From Humulus lupulus (Eukaryota; Streptophyta; Magnoliopsida; Rosales; Cannabaceae), in contig NC_084801.1 of assembly GCF_963169125.1 (NCBI RefSeq), positions 75,767,696 to 75,831,695 on the forward strand: 64,000 nucleotides of DNA, read 5' to 3'. Position numbers and translations under genes: made by a program. This document shows positions 11,358-22,100 of the stretch, in pieces (positions within the stretch are counted from its first letter, which is position 1; the number at the start of each line of letters is the position of its first letter). The notes beneath the pieces are model-generated. The model saw nothing but the letters and a program-made list of their open reading frames with translations, ran no database searches and was not told where the DNA came from.

Positions 11358-12330
11358 TGACTAAGCATTGATATGTATCTATGGCATTCTTCAGCCCGAA
11401 AGGCATGAATTTATAACAATATACGTTATTTGGGGTCATGAAGCTAGTATGCTCCTGGTCCGCAGGATTCATCACGATTTGGTTATATCCAGAATACGTA
11501 TCCATGAAGGACATGAGCTCGTCTGCTGTGGCATCTACCAACTGATCAATCCTTGGTAGTGGAAAGCAATCCTTGGGACAAGCTTTGTTCTGGTCAGAGA
11601 AGTCGATGCAGGTCATCCATTTCCCATTTGTCTTTGGGACCAACACAGGATCTGGTATCTTGCTTCATGGATAAAACCGCACTTTAGTAGTCGAGCTACT
11701 TCTTCCTCAAGAGCCTCAGCTCGGACTGTTCCCAAGCGTCTCTGTTTTTGGGATTTTGCAGGCACGTTCCTGTGCAAATTTAAAGTGTTCATGATTACAG
11801 TCGGGCTTATTCCCACCATATCTTCATGTGACCAGGCAAAAACGTCCAGATTCTCCTGTAAGAAATTGACCAGCTCCTTCTTCCTTTTATCATTAAGATT
11901 CTTCCCAATATTTACGACTCTTGAAGCTTCATTGGGGTCAATGTTTACCTCCTCGAGCTCTTTTATAGCTTGGAGTTCTGACCTGTCTTCGCCTATTCAT
12001 AGGTCATTGTCATCGCATTGGGCATCATTACTGTCCTCTTTTTGCTGAGGTTCTTTTGTCCCGCAAGTAACTTCTAATTCCCGGGACTCCTCACCTCCGT
12101 GATTTATGACCATAGCTTGCTGCCCGAGTTGTGATTTTCCCTTCATAGAAATGTTATAGCATTCTCTGGAAGCGAGCTGGTCAGCTCTGACAGTGCATAT
12201 TCCCACAGTTGAGGGGAATTTTATTGCTAAGTGGAGGATAGAGGTTATAGCTTCAAACACCATCAGCGCAGGCCGGCTCAAAATCACATTTTATGCAACT
12301 GGACAGTCAATTACCATGAACTTAAGTAAC
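11358..12330 (-). pseudogene. pol: Reverse transcriptase fragment of element H
   Basis: Minus-strand fragments at 11613-11819 and 11358-11646 cover fingers and palm of a gypsy reverse transcriptase: EEEVARLLKCGFIHEA, TNGKWMTCIDFSDQNKACPK, DAYSGYNQ-like DTYSGYNQIVMNPADQ, FMPFGLKNAIDTYQ. The catalytic YVDD segment would follow but is lost at the junction with element A. The region 11830-12330 corresponds to the protease-to-RT linker and is open only in pieces. Confidence 0.82.
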
Positions 12331-12671
12331 TTGGAAATGGTTCGAGAATCTTCTCCCAATGTTACCACTAATTCGATCATCCCGATGGCTGCAGACACTT
12401 CGCTAGAAAACTCTTACAGAGTCATTGAGGTCGCCTTCAAATCAATTACAGACAACCCCATTTTTTCCAAGGTGGACCTGAAAAGTAGATTCACAGAACT
12501 CCCATTATCTACTAGTGTCCACCAGATCCTCCAGTTGGTGAGGTGAACGGTTATGACCAAGGGATCTTTATGTGGGAATTGGACGTGGCTAGCATCCTCT
12601 TCTGTGAAAATTATTGGTTGTTTTTCCAACAGTTGTTGTTTCGATAATCGCTGTTCTAGGACAAACTCCAC
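12331..12671 (-). pseudogene. pol: Protease of element H
   Basis: The minus-strand open stretch contains IIFTEEDASHVQFPHKDPLV followed by TLVDNGSSVNLLF. DNGSS is the Tat version of the retropepsin D-[ST]-G active site and is intact here. It would cleave the Gag-Pol precursor. The same pair of motifs recurs in element C (60505-60900). The frame stops soon after LEKMGLSVIDLK. Confidence 0.8.
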
Positions 12672-15105
12672 TACATTATGGGCTTTCAGTTCATTAATGT
12701 ACCTCTTCTAGGCCCCACTGCTCGTGCCTGCAAGGTGAGGTCCTCCCAAAATGGTGGCTATATCTCCCCCTATTATCGGAGGAGGGTCGTCCTGATTCGC
12801 TTGAGCTCTGGTTTAACATACTTGAGCTTCGGGGACTGACAGAGGGTTTGGTCTAGCAGGCTAATTAGGGATCACCTGATTTCGGGTGTATTGGGCCAAA
12901 GGTCCCGCTCTAATGAGAGTGTTGATCTCATTCTTCAGCTGTCGACAGTCATCAATGTTATGACCGATATCATAATGGCATCGACAGAACTTCAAAGAAT
13001 CTCTCTTTGCCCTCTGGTTCTTCAACAGTTCTGGCATCTTCCACGGAAGGCGAGTAGGATTTGCCAGGAATATGCTCGTTAGGTCAGTGTAAGTAGCGTA
13101 AATAGACTTCAATTTCTCCCCAGACTTGTTTTTCTTCGTCACGCTTTGGTCTCCCTCTCCATTTCCCTTCCTTTTTTTATTTCCCCCTTGGTTATTCTGG
13201 GTAACAGTTTGAGTCGTAGCTCCAACGTTCGTTATCGCTCGAACGGGCTGGACAGTGGTCTGGCTGGTTCCCATGATGGAAGCTCACACCTCTTATAGGT
13301 TAATCCACTATTGAGCTCGGGCCAAGAATTCATCCACACTCTTGACTCCTTTCCTTTGGAGTTCTTGCCACAGGTCGCCCTCGACAAGGATTCTTGTCCT
13401 CAATGCCATGTGCATGGAGCAGTAATCAGCATCCCTAGCTCGTGCAACAACATTAGAAAACTGACTTAGATATGCCTTAAATGTCTCACCAGGTTGCTTC
13501 TTTACATTGGCCAATGAATCGGTATCAACCCGAGCTGCTTGTGAATCTCAGAATTCTTTTTTGAACTCGGAGGAAAACATCTTCCACGAGCTTATGGAAT
13601 GTCTCTTGAATTGCTTAAACCATTGCCTGGCTGGCCGAACAAGAGTTGCAGGGAGTAAAATACACCTTAGATCGAGTCTGACATTGTGGGCCATCATCAT
13701 GGTGTTAAACATTCCTAGGTGGTCTGACACATCTCCATCTCCATCAAATTTTAACAAGTGTGGCATTCTAAAGCCTACCGGATATGTGGCTGCCAAAATA
13801 TTTGGAGCGAAAGGCTCGAGCTTGTCCTCTGAGTTGCAATTGTCTTTTTCTTTTCAAGATTAAAGCCTCTTCATTTTCTCTTCCATCAAAGCTAGCATCT
13901 CGAGGGTTTGGTCTCTGGTCCCTAAGTTACCTGGGGGCTATTTGATAACTCCCATCTTATCATATGTGTTTGATGGGTTATTGTCCCTCCAAGCTCGAGC
14001 ATAGTTTGGTGGGGCATTCCCATTATCACGTACTATGGACGGAGCTCCCTCTCGTCGATTATAACTAACATTTTCAGTCTGAGCCAGATTCCTTCTCAGC
14101 GAATTCAAGCGATCACACAAATCAGGTTGTGACTCATACCGAGGGCTTTATGCTGAACTCAACTGATTTGTTAGGTCTCTGTCGGACCTACCACTATGAC
14201 GACTTTTCAGTCTAGTAACTCCCATTTGCGAAGCTTACAGCTCGTGGTTGGGGCCGAGGATCTGGATTTTTAACACGTGTCCGTGGGATGTAAGTATTGG
14301 CAGATGGGGGAGGATTTCTCCTACTATCTCCATAAGATGGAATGTCTTGTGTAGGATGAGGTGGCTTCAGATGTCTTATAGGTGAAGGGGGATGCCTTAT
14401 TGGTGAGGAAATCCTTGTTCCATCAGGGCGGACTAAATTAGCCCGCCTATGTTCTACTCCATTGTCTCTAGTTCTCGGTACCTGACGGTTCAATCATGAC
14501 ATAGGAGGGTTTGTTGGAATATTTTGTCTTTTTGAGCCTGTCCCAGTCCCTCCTCGTGGATTTCCACTGGCATTTCTAGGGACCTGTGAAGGAGACACCA
14601 AACTTGGGGTTGCGGTTCTAACCGACCGACTGACATGCTGATGACCCCTATGAGGGCAACTGGGTTAAGCATTCTGGCAATCATGCCCTGCAGGTACAGA
14701 AATTAGGGTGGCAGTCCTGACTGATCGACTTGGTTTGGATCGATTATTCCTGTGGGACTTGTGAGACCCACTTTGCCTCTTTCTGACATTAATGTCGGTA
14801 GCAAGAGGGGGTAATCGAGCCAAAACTTCCTCAATCTGCTTGTTTGCCTTAGCAAGATGGCTTCTCAATTGCATGTTTTCCAATTCGATGGCAACTAGGT
14901 AGTCTGGATTTGGATTCGGTGGCAATGACGCTGAACTCCCAGTGTCACCATGACCTGCTGGTTGTTTTCTCAGACGCTGCTGGATCTCAGGGCCATGTTT
15001 GTTCGAAACAATGGTATGATGCGCCTCTTGCCCACCAAGCTGTTCTATCTCATTATCGTGCATTGAGCAAGTGAGCAACATGATGAGAATCAAATGGGAT
15101 CTTGA
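12672..15105 (-). pseudogene. gag: Gag of element H, broken
   Basis: Starts near the 5' LTR and runs leftward in fragments. About 15093-14665 is an N-terminal region with a possible helical segment LENMQLRSHLAKANKQIEEV. Pro/Arg-rich linkers lie at 14684-13938. The capsid is at 13796-13548 (RQWFKQFKRHSISSWKMF) and 13514-13308 (QPGETFKAYLSQF). The nucleocapsid at 13274-12861 has an intact zinc-knuckle-like CRCHYDIGHNIDDC. Stops and frame shifts separate the pieces. The capsid motifs match those of elements A and C, supporting the Tat assignment. Confidence 0.82.
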
Positions 15106-15120
15106 TAAAGCACTAATTTT

Positions 15121-15139
15121 GCTCTCAATGAAAGCACCA
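15121..15139 (-). promoter_or_regulatory. Primer-binding site of element H
   Basis: On the minus strand TGGTGCTTTCATTGAGAGC starts 3 bp after the LTR terminus. It is nearly identical to the sites in A and B. Confidence 0.7.
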
Positions 15140-15142
15140 AAC

Positions 15143-15519
15143 TGTTGACGCGGTTTCTCGCCAACAGTGTATTAAGAAATAATGAGGTAGATTAGTGCTT
15201 AATAAACCGTAATGAAATATTAATGAATTCACTCAATGACATAGAATTTTTACGTGGTTCAGTGGTTAAAATCCACCTAGTCCACGAGTCTATATTATTG
15301 ATGTTCTTCTCTCTATATTGGTAGAGTTTCGGTATTACAGAATAATGGTCCCCTTTCCTATCCAATATTCCCAATATTTATAAGGAAATTTCATGGACAA
15401 GTTTGGATAACCGCGTGAGTCAATCACGCATTTATAGAATTATTACATTTAATGCAAATAATTCGCATTTATATTGGGATATGATTTGATCAGAAGGTAA
15501 ATGTAATCCTAATATCTGG
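15143..15519 (-). repeat. 5' LTR of element H, part 1 (split by element C)
   Basis: Adjacent to the primer site. Its boundary at 15143 reads TGTTGACG on the plus strand (minus-strand end CAACA). A minus-strand TATAAATA lies at 15375-15382. The LTR is interrupted after TCTGG (15515-15519) by element C. The duplicated TCTGG is at 63960-63964 and the LTR resumes at 63965. Confidence 0.82.
15375..15382 (-). promoter_or_regulatory. TATA box of element H LTR
   Basis: TATAAATA on the minus strand, in the same orientation as gag of element H. Confidence 0.55.
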
Positions 15520-15720
15520 TGTTGACAGTAAGAACTTGTCAACGAAATATGGATAGAAAACTCAAAAACTTAAATCAATATCTAATGAACATAAATGAAC
15601 TTATAGAAACTTGAGGGAAAATTACAAGTAGAAAATAGAAAGAAAAGTCGTATATTGCCCTTAGATCAATCTGATTTTACAAGAATTTTCCAACCCCCCT
15701 CAATGATGAAGTGAGGTTCC

Positions 15721-15727
15721 CTTTATA
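15721..15727 (-). promoter_or_regulatory. TATA box of element C 3' LTR
   Basis: Minus-strand ACTATAAAGG context, conserved at 62544-62550 in the other LTR. Confidence 0.5.
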
Positions 15728-16289
15728 GTGGGTTCTAATGGCCCCTAATTCATTGTGGTCCAAGGGGACCAGATTGTTCACAATTACATTATCAAGGGAG
15801 TGGTATCAGACGTAGCGACACAAGTTGTGGAGCAGAAGGTTGTGGTGTCGCCTTCAGTACATCGTCAGAATATGTGGGAGCACCTCCACCTTAGTACATG
15901 AACGTGCCTCCACTGCTTATTTAGTATGAATTTTAGAGATAGACTGGTAAGGACCACACCAGGTACCTCACTCGTACAACCATGACTTGTCTGGTACGGA
16001 CACCATATCTGCGCTTTGTCTTCTTTTAGTTGATACGTACATTCTGTACCCCTACATGCTCCTCGCCCCAAAAGATATTTTCACCTTTTCAAGATGTTCC
16101 TATACCTAAATCCACTCTATATCCTGCTAAGCATCAAACTACTTGTGGCCTTTGTGGACGTACACTTGCGAAGCGTTGGTCAGGTGTGTGCTGTGAAGAC
16201 CCAGGCAACTAAAGCTTCCGTGCGAAGTGCGAGGCAGGGTGACTTCGTGGAAGCATAGGGAGAGATGGCTTTGCGGAGGCACTAGCACT

Positions 16290-16985
16290 ATGGTCTCGCG
16301 TGGGCACATAGCGCGGGGGCGAGAGGGCATCACGTGGGCGTATGGCGCGGGGACGAGAGGACCTCTTGTGGGCGCATGGTGCGGGGATGAGAGGGCCTCG
16401 CATGGGCGCATGGCGCAGGGGTGAAGGGGCCTTGCATGGGAGCATGGCGCGGGGGCGAGGGGGCCTCACGTGGGCGTGGCACGAGGGCAAAGGGGCGTTG
16501 CGTGGGCGCATGACTCGGGGACGAGGGTGCCTCACCTGGGCGCTTGGCGCTAGGGCGACGACGAGGGGACCTTGCATGGGCACATGGCGCGGGGGCCAGG
16601 GTAAGGGGACCTCACGTGGGTGCATGGCGAGGGTACGAGGGGGCCTCGCATAGGCGCATGACGCAAGGGCGAGGGGGCTTCGCGTGGGTGCACAACGCAG
16701 GGGCGAGGGGCCTCGCGTGGGTGCACGACGCGGGGGCGAGGGGGCCTTGCCTGGGCGCATGGCCCGGGGGTGAGTGGGCCTCGCCTGGGTGCACGACGCG
16801 GGGGCGATGGGGCCTCGTCTGGGCACACGGCGCGTGGGCGCATGGCGCATGGGTGAGGGGGCCTCGTGTGGGCGCACAACACGGGAGCGAGGGGCCCTCG
16901 CCTGGGAACATGACGTAGGGGCGAGGGGGCCTCGCGTGAGTGCACGACACGGGGGCGAGATGGCCTCGCGTGGGTACACGGCGTG
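16290..16985. repeat. 34-bp GC-rich minisatellite in the left LTR of element C
   Basis: About 20 imperfect head-to-tail copies of a unit with landmarks GGGCGCATGGCGCG, GGGCGAGGGGG and CCTCGCGTGGGC. The G-run strand is the plus strand, so element C RNA from this region would be C-rich. The base composition is very different from the surrounding AT-rich LTR. Confidence 0.9.
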
Positions 16986-17164
16986 ACTGATGTGTGGCTC
17001 GCGAGATGGTGCGCAACACTTAGGCATGGGTCCATAGGACCTTCCGCGAGGTAAGCAAGGTGAAGTGAGCTTGGGCCTTGCGTGGGGTGAGACAGGTCAA
17101 TGTCGTGAAGGCATCACGTAAGGCCTAGGTCTTTCAGGATCACGTCCAATTTGCGGTGTTCACA

Positions 17165-17185
17165 CTTGCCCCCCAGTCTACGAGA
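17165..17185 (-). promoter_or_regulatory. Polypurine tract of element C
   Basis: On the minus strand ACTGGGGGGCAAG directly abuts the 3' LTR terminus TGTGAACA, the expected place for plus-strand priming. Confidence 0.65.
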
Positions 17186-17879
17186 GAGTCTTCAAGCTCT
17201 TTTGTATACTTTAAGGTGCGATGCATTCAAGATGTCCGCATGATTTTGAGGGTGAATGTAAGCCTATCATTGTGCTCCACAGGTCCCAAAGCAAGTGCCA
17301 AGCTCCCTCCGTGACCATTAATCAGGCCTTGGGTTCGATGGATAAGAAGAGCTTATGGTTCCTACAAATAGGCCTTCATATGTAGCCTATTATTTACACT
17401 TTATCTATTTAGCTTAGTGGTTTTGGAATCCTTACTCCTTTCAAGAGTTAAGGGGTTCAATCCCCCACAACCTCACTTTTGTTATCCTTTTCTTTTATTA
17501 TTTGTGTTCATTTCTTTTATGCCCATATCCATGCAGGTACTTGGGGACTAAAACACCTTTTTCCTTTGTTTTTGCAGACGTACTTTTCACCCTTTGCTTC
17601 TCTTCGACCGCGAAAGTGTTGTTAACCCTTGGCTTTCTTTTGACCATGGCAATGCGTTTGACCCTTGGCCTTCTTTTTACCGCAACGGTGCTTTCAAACC
17701 TTGGCATTCTTTTGACCGTGACAGTGCTTTCGACCCTTGGCCTGCTTTTGACCACGAAAGAGCTCGATTTTACTTACTTGAGGTGTACTTTCTTTCTCTC
17801 TTATGATCAATGGGTCTAAATTAGCACTGCTCAGGATGGGTTGTCTTGTCCAGAGCTTGTTGTGAGTTGATCCACTTAC
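17186..17879 (+). other. Leader region upstream of the element C antisense gene
   Basis: Non-coding or weakly coding. It holds a TATA-like TACAAATA at 17363-17370, a tRNA-like A box/B box pair at 17410-17463 and a 36-bp minisatellite at 17599-17760. The open frames over the minisatellite are caused by its 12-codon period. Confidence 0.45.
17599..17760 (+). repeat. 36-bp minisatellite, about 4.5 copies
   Basis: CCTTGG recurs at 17627, 17663, 17699 and 17735, exactly 36 bp apart. The unit is roughly TTTTGACC...GTGCTTTCGA.CCTTGGC. The period is a multiple of three, so a repeated peptide of FD..NAFDPWPSF type is open in one plus frame and others are open on the minus strand. Confidence 0.85.
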
Positions 17880-20326
17880 ATGCCCTTGTTTGTATTCTAT
17901 AGTTGGTCATTTAGAGCGCTCGTGTCTAGAGGTTTTGAACCCATTCCTTTGGGTTTTGTACCAATCCTCTCATTTACACGTGGACCCTTATTACCTACGA
18001 GACGTGGTTTCATGGCATGTGAGGGATCATCTGGTTCTCCTCTGGGGGTCGAGTTTGTAGACTTATCTTCAGACTCATTGTCCCCCGAAAACAACCCTCA
18101 CCAAGACTATGTCACTTTGAGGCAGGCCCATATACGTCACCTTGAGCATGGCTGAACTTAGGCGTAAAATCTGGGTAGTGGAGAGCAAAATAGACTCAGT
18201 TCTGAGGGGTGATGGAGTTTCTTTCCCCTTTGACCTTAGCAAGCACATAGCAAACCTTAGGGTGACCCTTTTAGATCTATACATGGAGTTGGAGTTCATG
18301 GAGGTAAATCTCCCGCCCGAACCTCCTACCTCATTTTCCCCTTATAGTTGTCATGGGGTCATCCTGAGTTCCCCTCAAACCTTGTTTTTGATTCAACCTT
18401 GCTTAGTGCTTTCACACTCAGCACCTCGGTGGAAGACCCTTGCTAGGAAGAAAAAATTGAGGGTAAAGTGCCCTGTTTCTACCTCACCTTTTTCTTTTGG
18501 TTTTGCAGATATGGCAAAGAGAGTACGACTGCAGGTGGCTTTCGAGGCACAAGATTCAGGTGCTTTACTGGCGTCCTCCATTGTGTCCAACGTGTCATAG
18601 AATCGATTGTATGAGCTATCAGCGAAATATCAGATTGGCAAGGAATACAAGTTGTTTGTTCCTTCCAATACTTATCGGGCCGATAATCTCCCCCAGGGGT
18701 GCGTAGCCATGAGCGAGCATATCTTGAAAGTGGATGGGACCATTCCTTTGCACCTATTTTTCATCATGATACTTAATCACTTCGACCTTGCTCCGCTCCA
18801 ACTGGCACCTAACAGCTGATCTTAAGTTTCCAATACATGGCATTCATTGAGCTCAACTAATGTTCTCCTACGACTCTAGAGGTGTATTTCATGTATAACC
18901 TCATGCCAACCCCCAAATCCAAAGGCTTCTATTTCTTACAGAAGATCGATTCCTAGGTTTCCCTCATAGAGGGTTCTGTATCAAACTCGGGGTCCTAGAA
19001 GCAAGACTTTTTCTTTGTAAAAGGTCCTTTTTACGTATGTGAACGCTTTTGTCCCCAAGTAAGTACTTCAAGCTTGTCTTCCTTTTACTTTGAATTGGTT
19101 ATTTTGGAGCTTATGCTTATATTGGTAATTATGTTGATTGTGCAGAGGAGTTTGGTGACCTTGACATTCGCTGGTCAGAGTCAGCGCTATTGGACAAAAT
19201 CCACGATGTCGACCCCACCCAGAAAATGGCCGCCCGCCTCTTCACTGTGGCATACCTGAACCACCTCAACTTATCTGCGGTTTCGGATCCTGATGCATTG
19301 TGGCACATTTTGGAGCGAAGGAAGAAGGCGCTTCTAGTTGAGCATCACTCTAACAAGGGAGACGTGGAGTGGGTGCCCGAGGAGGCTTCCCTAGAACCTA
19401 GACGACCTCGCCAATCATCTCTATCTCCCAGGGGGTGCCCTCCTTTGTCCCCTATGGACCATGACATGGCCTCTCACTCCCACGATCAGCAAGCCATGTT
19501 GAGGGCTTTGTCTATCCTTTTTCTGAGGACTACGATGCTCTTCCTCCTGGTCCCCTCAATCTTGGTTCATCGGGGGTACATTTTCCCAATATTCCCCCGC
19601 CCCCTCCCCCTTTGGTGAGCGGGTCATCTGTCCCTACCCAGCTAGGCACCCCTGACATGGAGGGGGCACCTTGGGTGGGTCGTATGGTGACCTCTTATGG
19701 GCAATGGTATACCTAGGTCGCCGAGGGTCTTCCTGAGACTGATTGGAGAAGTCTCGGGAATTTTTCCATGTCAGAGTTTGGGGAGACTCTTGTCCCATCT
19801 ACCACTTGGGTGAGCTCATGCATTTTACATTGGCCTTACCTTTTTTTTTTAATTCTTTCTATGCTCATCATCATTATTATTATTTTTCTTCTGTAGACTT
19901 CTCTGGTGGCCCAACGCTTTTCTGACTCGGCGCAAGACCTTGTCGAATGCCGAAAGGGACCGTCTAACGGTCAAGGTTCAGGGGCTCGAGAGGGAACTTA
20001 CTGACACCAAGCATAAGCTTGAGAAGGCTCTGGAGAAGGCCTCTTCATCATCGAAAAAGAGGAATTGGGCGAATGCCAAGGCCATGATGCTGCAGGAGAA
20101 GGTTGCTCGCCTAGAGGCCGATCTTGGTGGAGCAGAAGCTAAGGTCGCAATGTTGCAAGAGAGGGTCACTCTCTTAGAGGTGAATTTGGCTGAAATCGAG
20201 TACAAATACGTAGAGAGCGCCCTCTATGGAATGTGGGGGCAAAATCCTAACTTCGATTTCTCCTCCTTCAGTGAGCACGCCATTCCCAGGGTGGCTAAGT
20301 GGAATGCTCGCGGTAGGAGGCCCTGA
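17880..20326 (+). pseudogene. Antisense gene of element C (Transposase_28-like), spliced, degenerate
   Basis: Opposite to element C gag-pol and convergent with it. Conserved core at 18515-18820: YELSAKYQIGKEYKLF then GTIPLHLFFIMILNHFDLA and PLQLAPNS, alignable with A (ATLPLHPFF) and B (ATLPLHDYF). GT-AG introns are visible at 19059-19145 and 19810-19896, and an acceptor TTTTGCAG at 18501-18508. After the first intron the exon encodes FGDLDIRWSESALL and HVDP-like DVDPTQKMAARLF. The last part (19940-20326) is a coiled coil (LEKALEKASSSSKK, LQEKVARLEADLGG) ending at TGA 20324-20326. Stops at 18598 and 18818 and later frame shifts make it non-functional. Role unknown. Confidence 0.7.
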
Positions 20327-20747
20327 GATTCTGCTTCTACGATCTTATCATTTAATTTGATTTGGCTGTATGCTCACTTAACCTAATAATTCAATTTTTT
20401 TTTTATTTTGTTTGAACTTTTATATGTCCTGTTACATTATCGTGACTCCTTTTCTATATATATATATATATTCGATTATTTACTTTTCTTCCTCTATGTT
20501 TGAGGTTCTTTTGTGCTCGCAAAAAGGGGTTTGATAGGTTTTTTTTTATATATACTTTTTTATTTATCATGCTTGAGGTCCTTTGGAGCCCATACGAAGG
20601 GGTTCGATAGGCCTCTCCTTGGTGCATCTTTATTGTATCTATAAGCATATGTTGACCCTTTGGGTTCTAGTTATCCTTTTATATACTTTTGCGCTCACTT
20701 ATTATTTCTTGCGAGAAGCGTCCTTCTAATCATTATTCATAGTACTT
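20327..20747. other. Element C spacer after the antisense gene
   Basis: AT-rich stretch between the convergent antisense and pol genes. It contains a (TA)n tract at about 20452-20472 and two related segments, near 20504 and 20571, with TTGAGGTYCTTT and GGGGTT(T/C)GATAGG. It ends in GTACT, the target duplication of solo LTR I. No coding potential is seen. Confidence 0.5.
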
Positions 20748-21858
20748 GTTATCCCCAAAAATTGGAAATCAATGACGTGGAAATAAAGGTGACAAGTGGC
20801 AGTGCATGGTCAGTAAAAGACATATTAATAGTCAATAAATACATTGACTCCTCAGAGTTGTGATAAAGTGACCCGGTAGACTGGTGAAGAGTTGAACTGC
20901 TTGAAAGATGTCATAACCAAGCTAAGTGCATCCTAGGAGATCCCAAGGGTGTGGTCCGAGGAGAGACCAAGGGGGTGGTCCTAGGAGAGCTAAGGAGAGT
21001 GCATCCTAGGAGAACTAAGGAGAGTGCATCCTAGGAGATCCCAAGGATGTGGTCCGAGGAGAGCACAAGGGACTTTGGTCCGAGGAGAACCAAGAATTTG
21101 GTCTTTATACATATGTCCAACAAGTGCATGGTTGCCCAAATAAAAGAGTGCCATGTTAGAGGAGAGATATGGCATGCTAGAGGAGAGTGCCATGTTAGAG
21201 GAGAGGAGTGCATGTCCTACCACCATGCACTTGTCCGACCCATAAAAACATGTCCTACCACCATGCACATGTCCGACCAGCACTTGCATGGTTGGTTAGT
21301 AGGAGGTGGATCAACTAGCTAGAGGAGGACTAAGTCAAGATTCCCAGAAACAACTTCAACAAGATATGCGGGAATCTCTCATTCTTCCCACAAATGGGGG
21401 GTTTGTTACATTTTGAATTTTGAATGTTTTTTATAATTTAAATGTAATAAGTATAATAAAATATCTGGATTCTAGGGGATACTGTATGTATGACCCTAAG
21501 CCTATAAATAGAGCGTTTATGGGATTAGGGGGCTTCTTCTGCTTCTTCTTTCTAGAGAGAGAACATTTGGGTCTGAGTATTCTAGAGTGAGAAAGCGCTG
21601 GTATTTGAAAGGATTCTTGTATTTTTGCAATCTGTACTGAAGAAACTCAGTTGGCTTAGTCCATCTGATCTTGAGTACAGATATATAATCACAACTCTAA
21701 GTGGATTAGGCTATTACCGACTGATCGGGGCTGAACCACTATAAAAATCTCTTGTGTTATTTACTTTTCTTGTTTGAACTGTCTGTTGTCGTTTACATTC
21801 TCTTGACGGTTTGTCGTATTTGACGTTCTCACGTCGTTGGCTAAAAATACAGTGAACA
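20748..21858 (+). mobile_element. Solo LTR I
   Basis: 1111 bp beginning TGTTATCCCC and ending GTGAACA, flanked by GTACT at 20743-20747 and 21859-21863. No internal region remains, so it is a solo LTR left by recombination between two LTRs. A TATA box (TATAAATA) at 21503-21510 gives plus orientation. Its first ten bases equal those of the B 3' LTR, suggesting a Tat-type relative. It contains degenerate short repeats with CATCCTAGGAGA and GGTCCGAGGAGA near 20930-21100. Confidence 0.85.
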
Positions 21859-22100
21859 GTACTATTTTGCAAGTGTCTCTTTTAGGACTCTTTTTGGATA
21901 GACAACTTGGTGGCTGCTCTAGGCTTATTGGTGGGTGCTTTTCATGAGGCATTTCCTCTAGGCTTATTAGGAGGCTTTTCTTGTAGGACCTTTTGACCTC
22001 CTTGATGTTCATAAGGGTAGCTAATTCTCGTGAACTCAAGTGATGTCTTTCCTGGTCTTCTTCTTTATTTATAAGGGGTCTTTATATATAAATATATATA
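21859..22100. other. Element C spacer between solo LTR I and element B
   Basis: A 240-bp piece of element C beginning with the second GTACT. It ends AATATATATA, whose last five bases ATATA are the target duplication of element B. It continues at 56535. Nothing coding is seen. Confidence 0.6.

Larger units (their letters stand above)
11358..15519 (-). mobile_element. Element H: 5' half of a Tat-type retrotransposon
   Basis: Reading leftward: 5' LTR (15143 rightward, split by element C), primer site, gag, protease, and reverse transcriptase that stops mid-domain at the A/H junction. RNase H, integrase and the 3' LTR are missing. The rest of the 5' LTR reappears at 63965-64000 and continues beyond the window. 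Element H is the outermost, hence oldest, layer of the nest. Confidence 0.85.
15520..17164 (-). repeat. 3' LTR of element C (left copy)
   Basis: Begins TGTTGACAG and ends TGTTCACA on the plus strand, and matches 62337-63959 along its length. It contains a minus-strand TATA box at 15721-15727 (TATAAAG) and a 34-bp minisatellite. Many overlapping ORFs on both strands inside it come from the minisatellite and are not genes. Confidence 0.9.

Noticed and set aside
16209..17035. Long ORFs on both strands (272, 161, 135, 124 aa) rich in Arg/Pro/His/Gly
   Set aside because: They lie wholly in the 34-bp minisatellite of the C LTR; all frames stay open because the unit lacks stop codons. No domain, and the same happens in the other LTR.
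20452..20472. (TA)n tract as a possible promoter
   Set aside because: A simple microsatellite in a spacer; no gene begins downstream in a suitable position.
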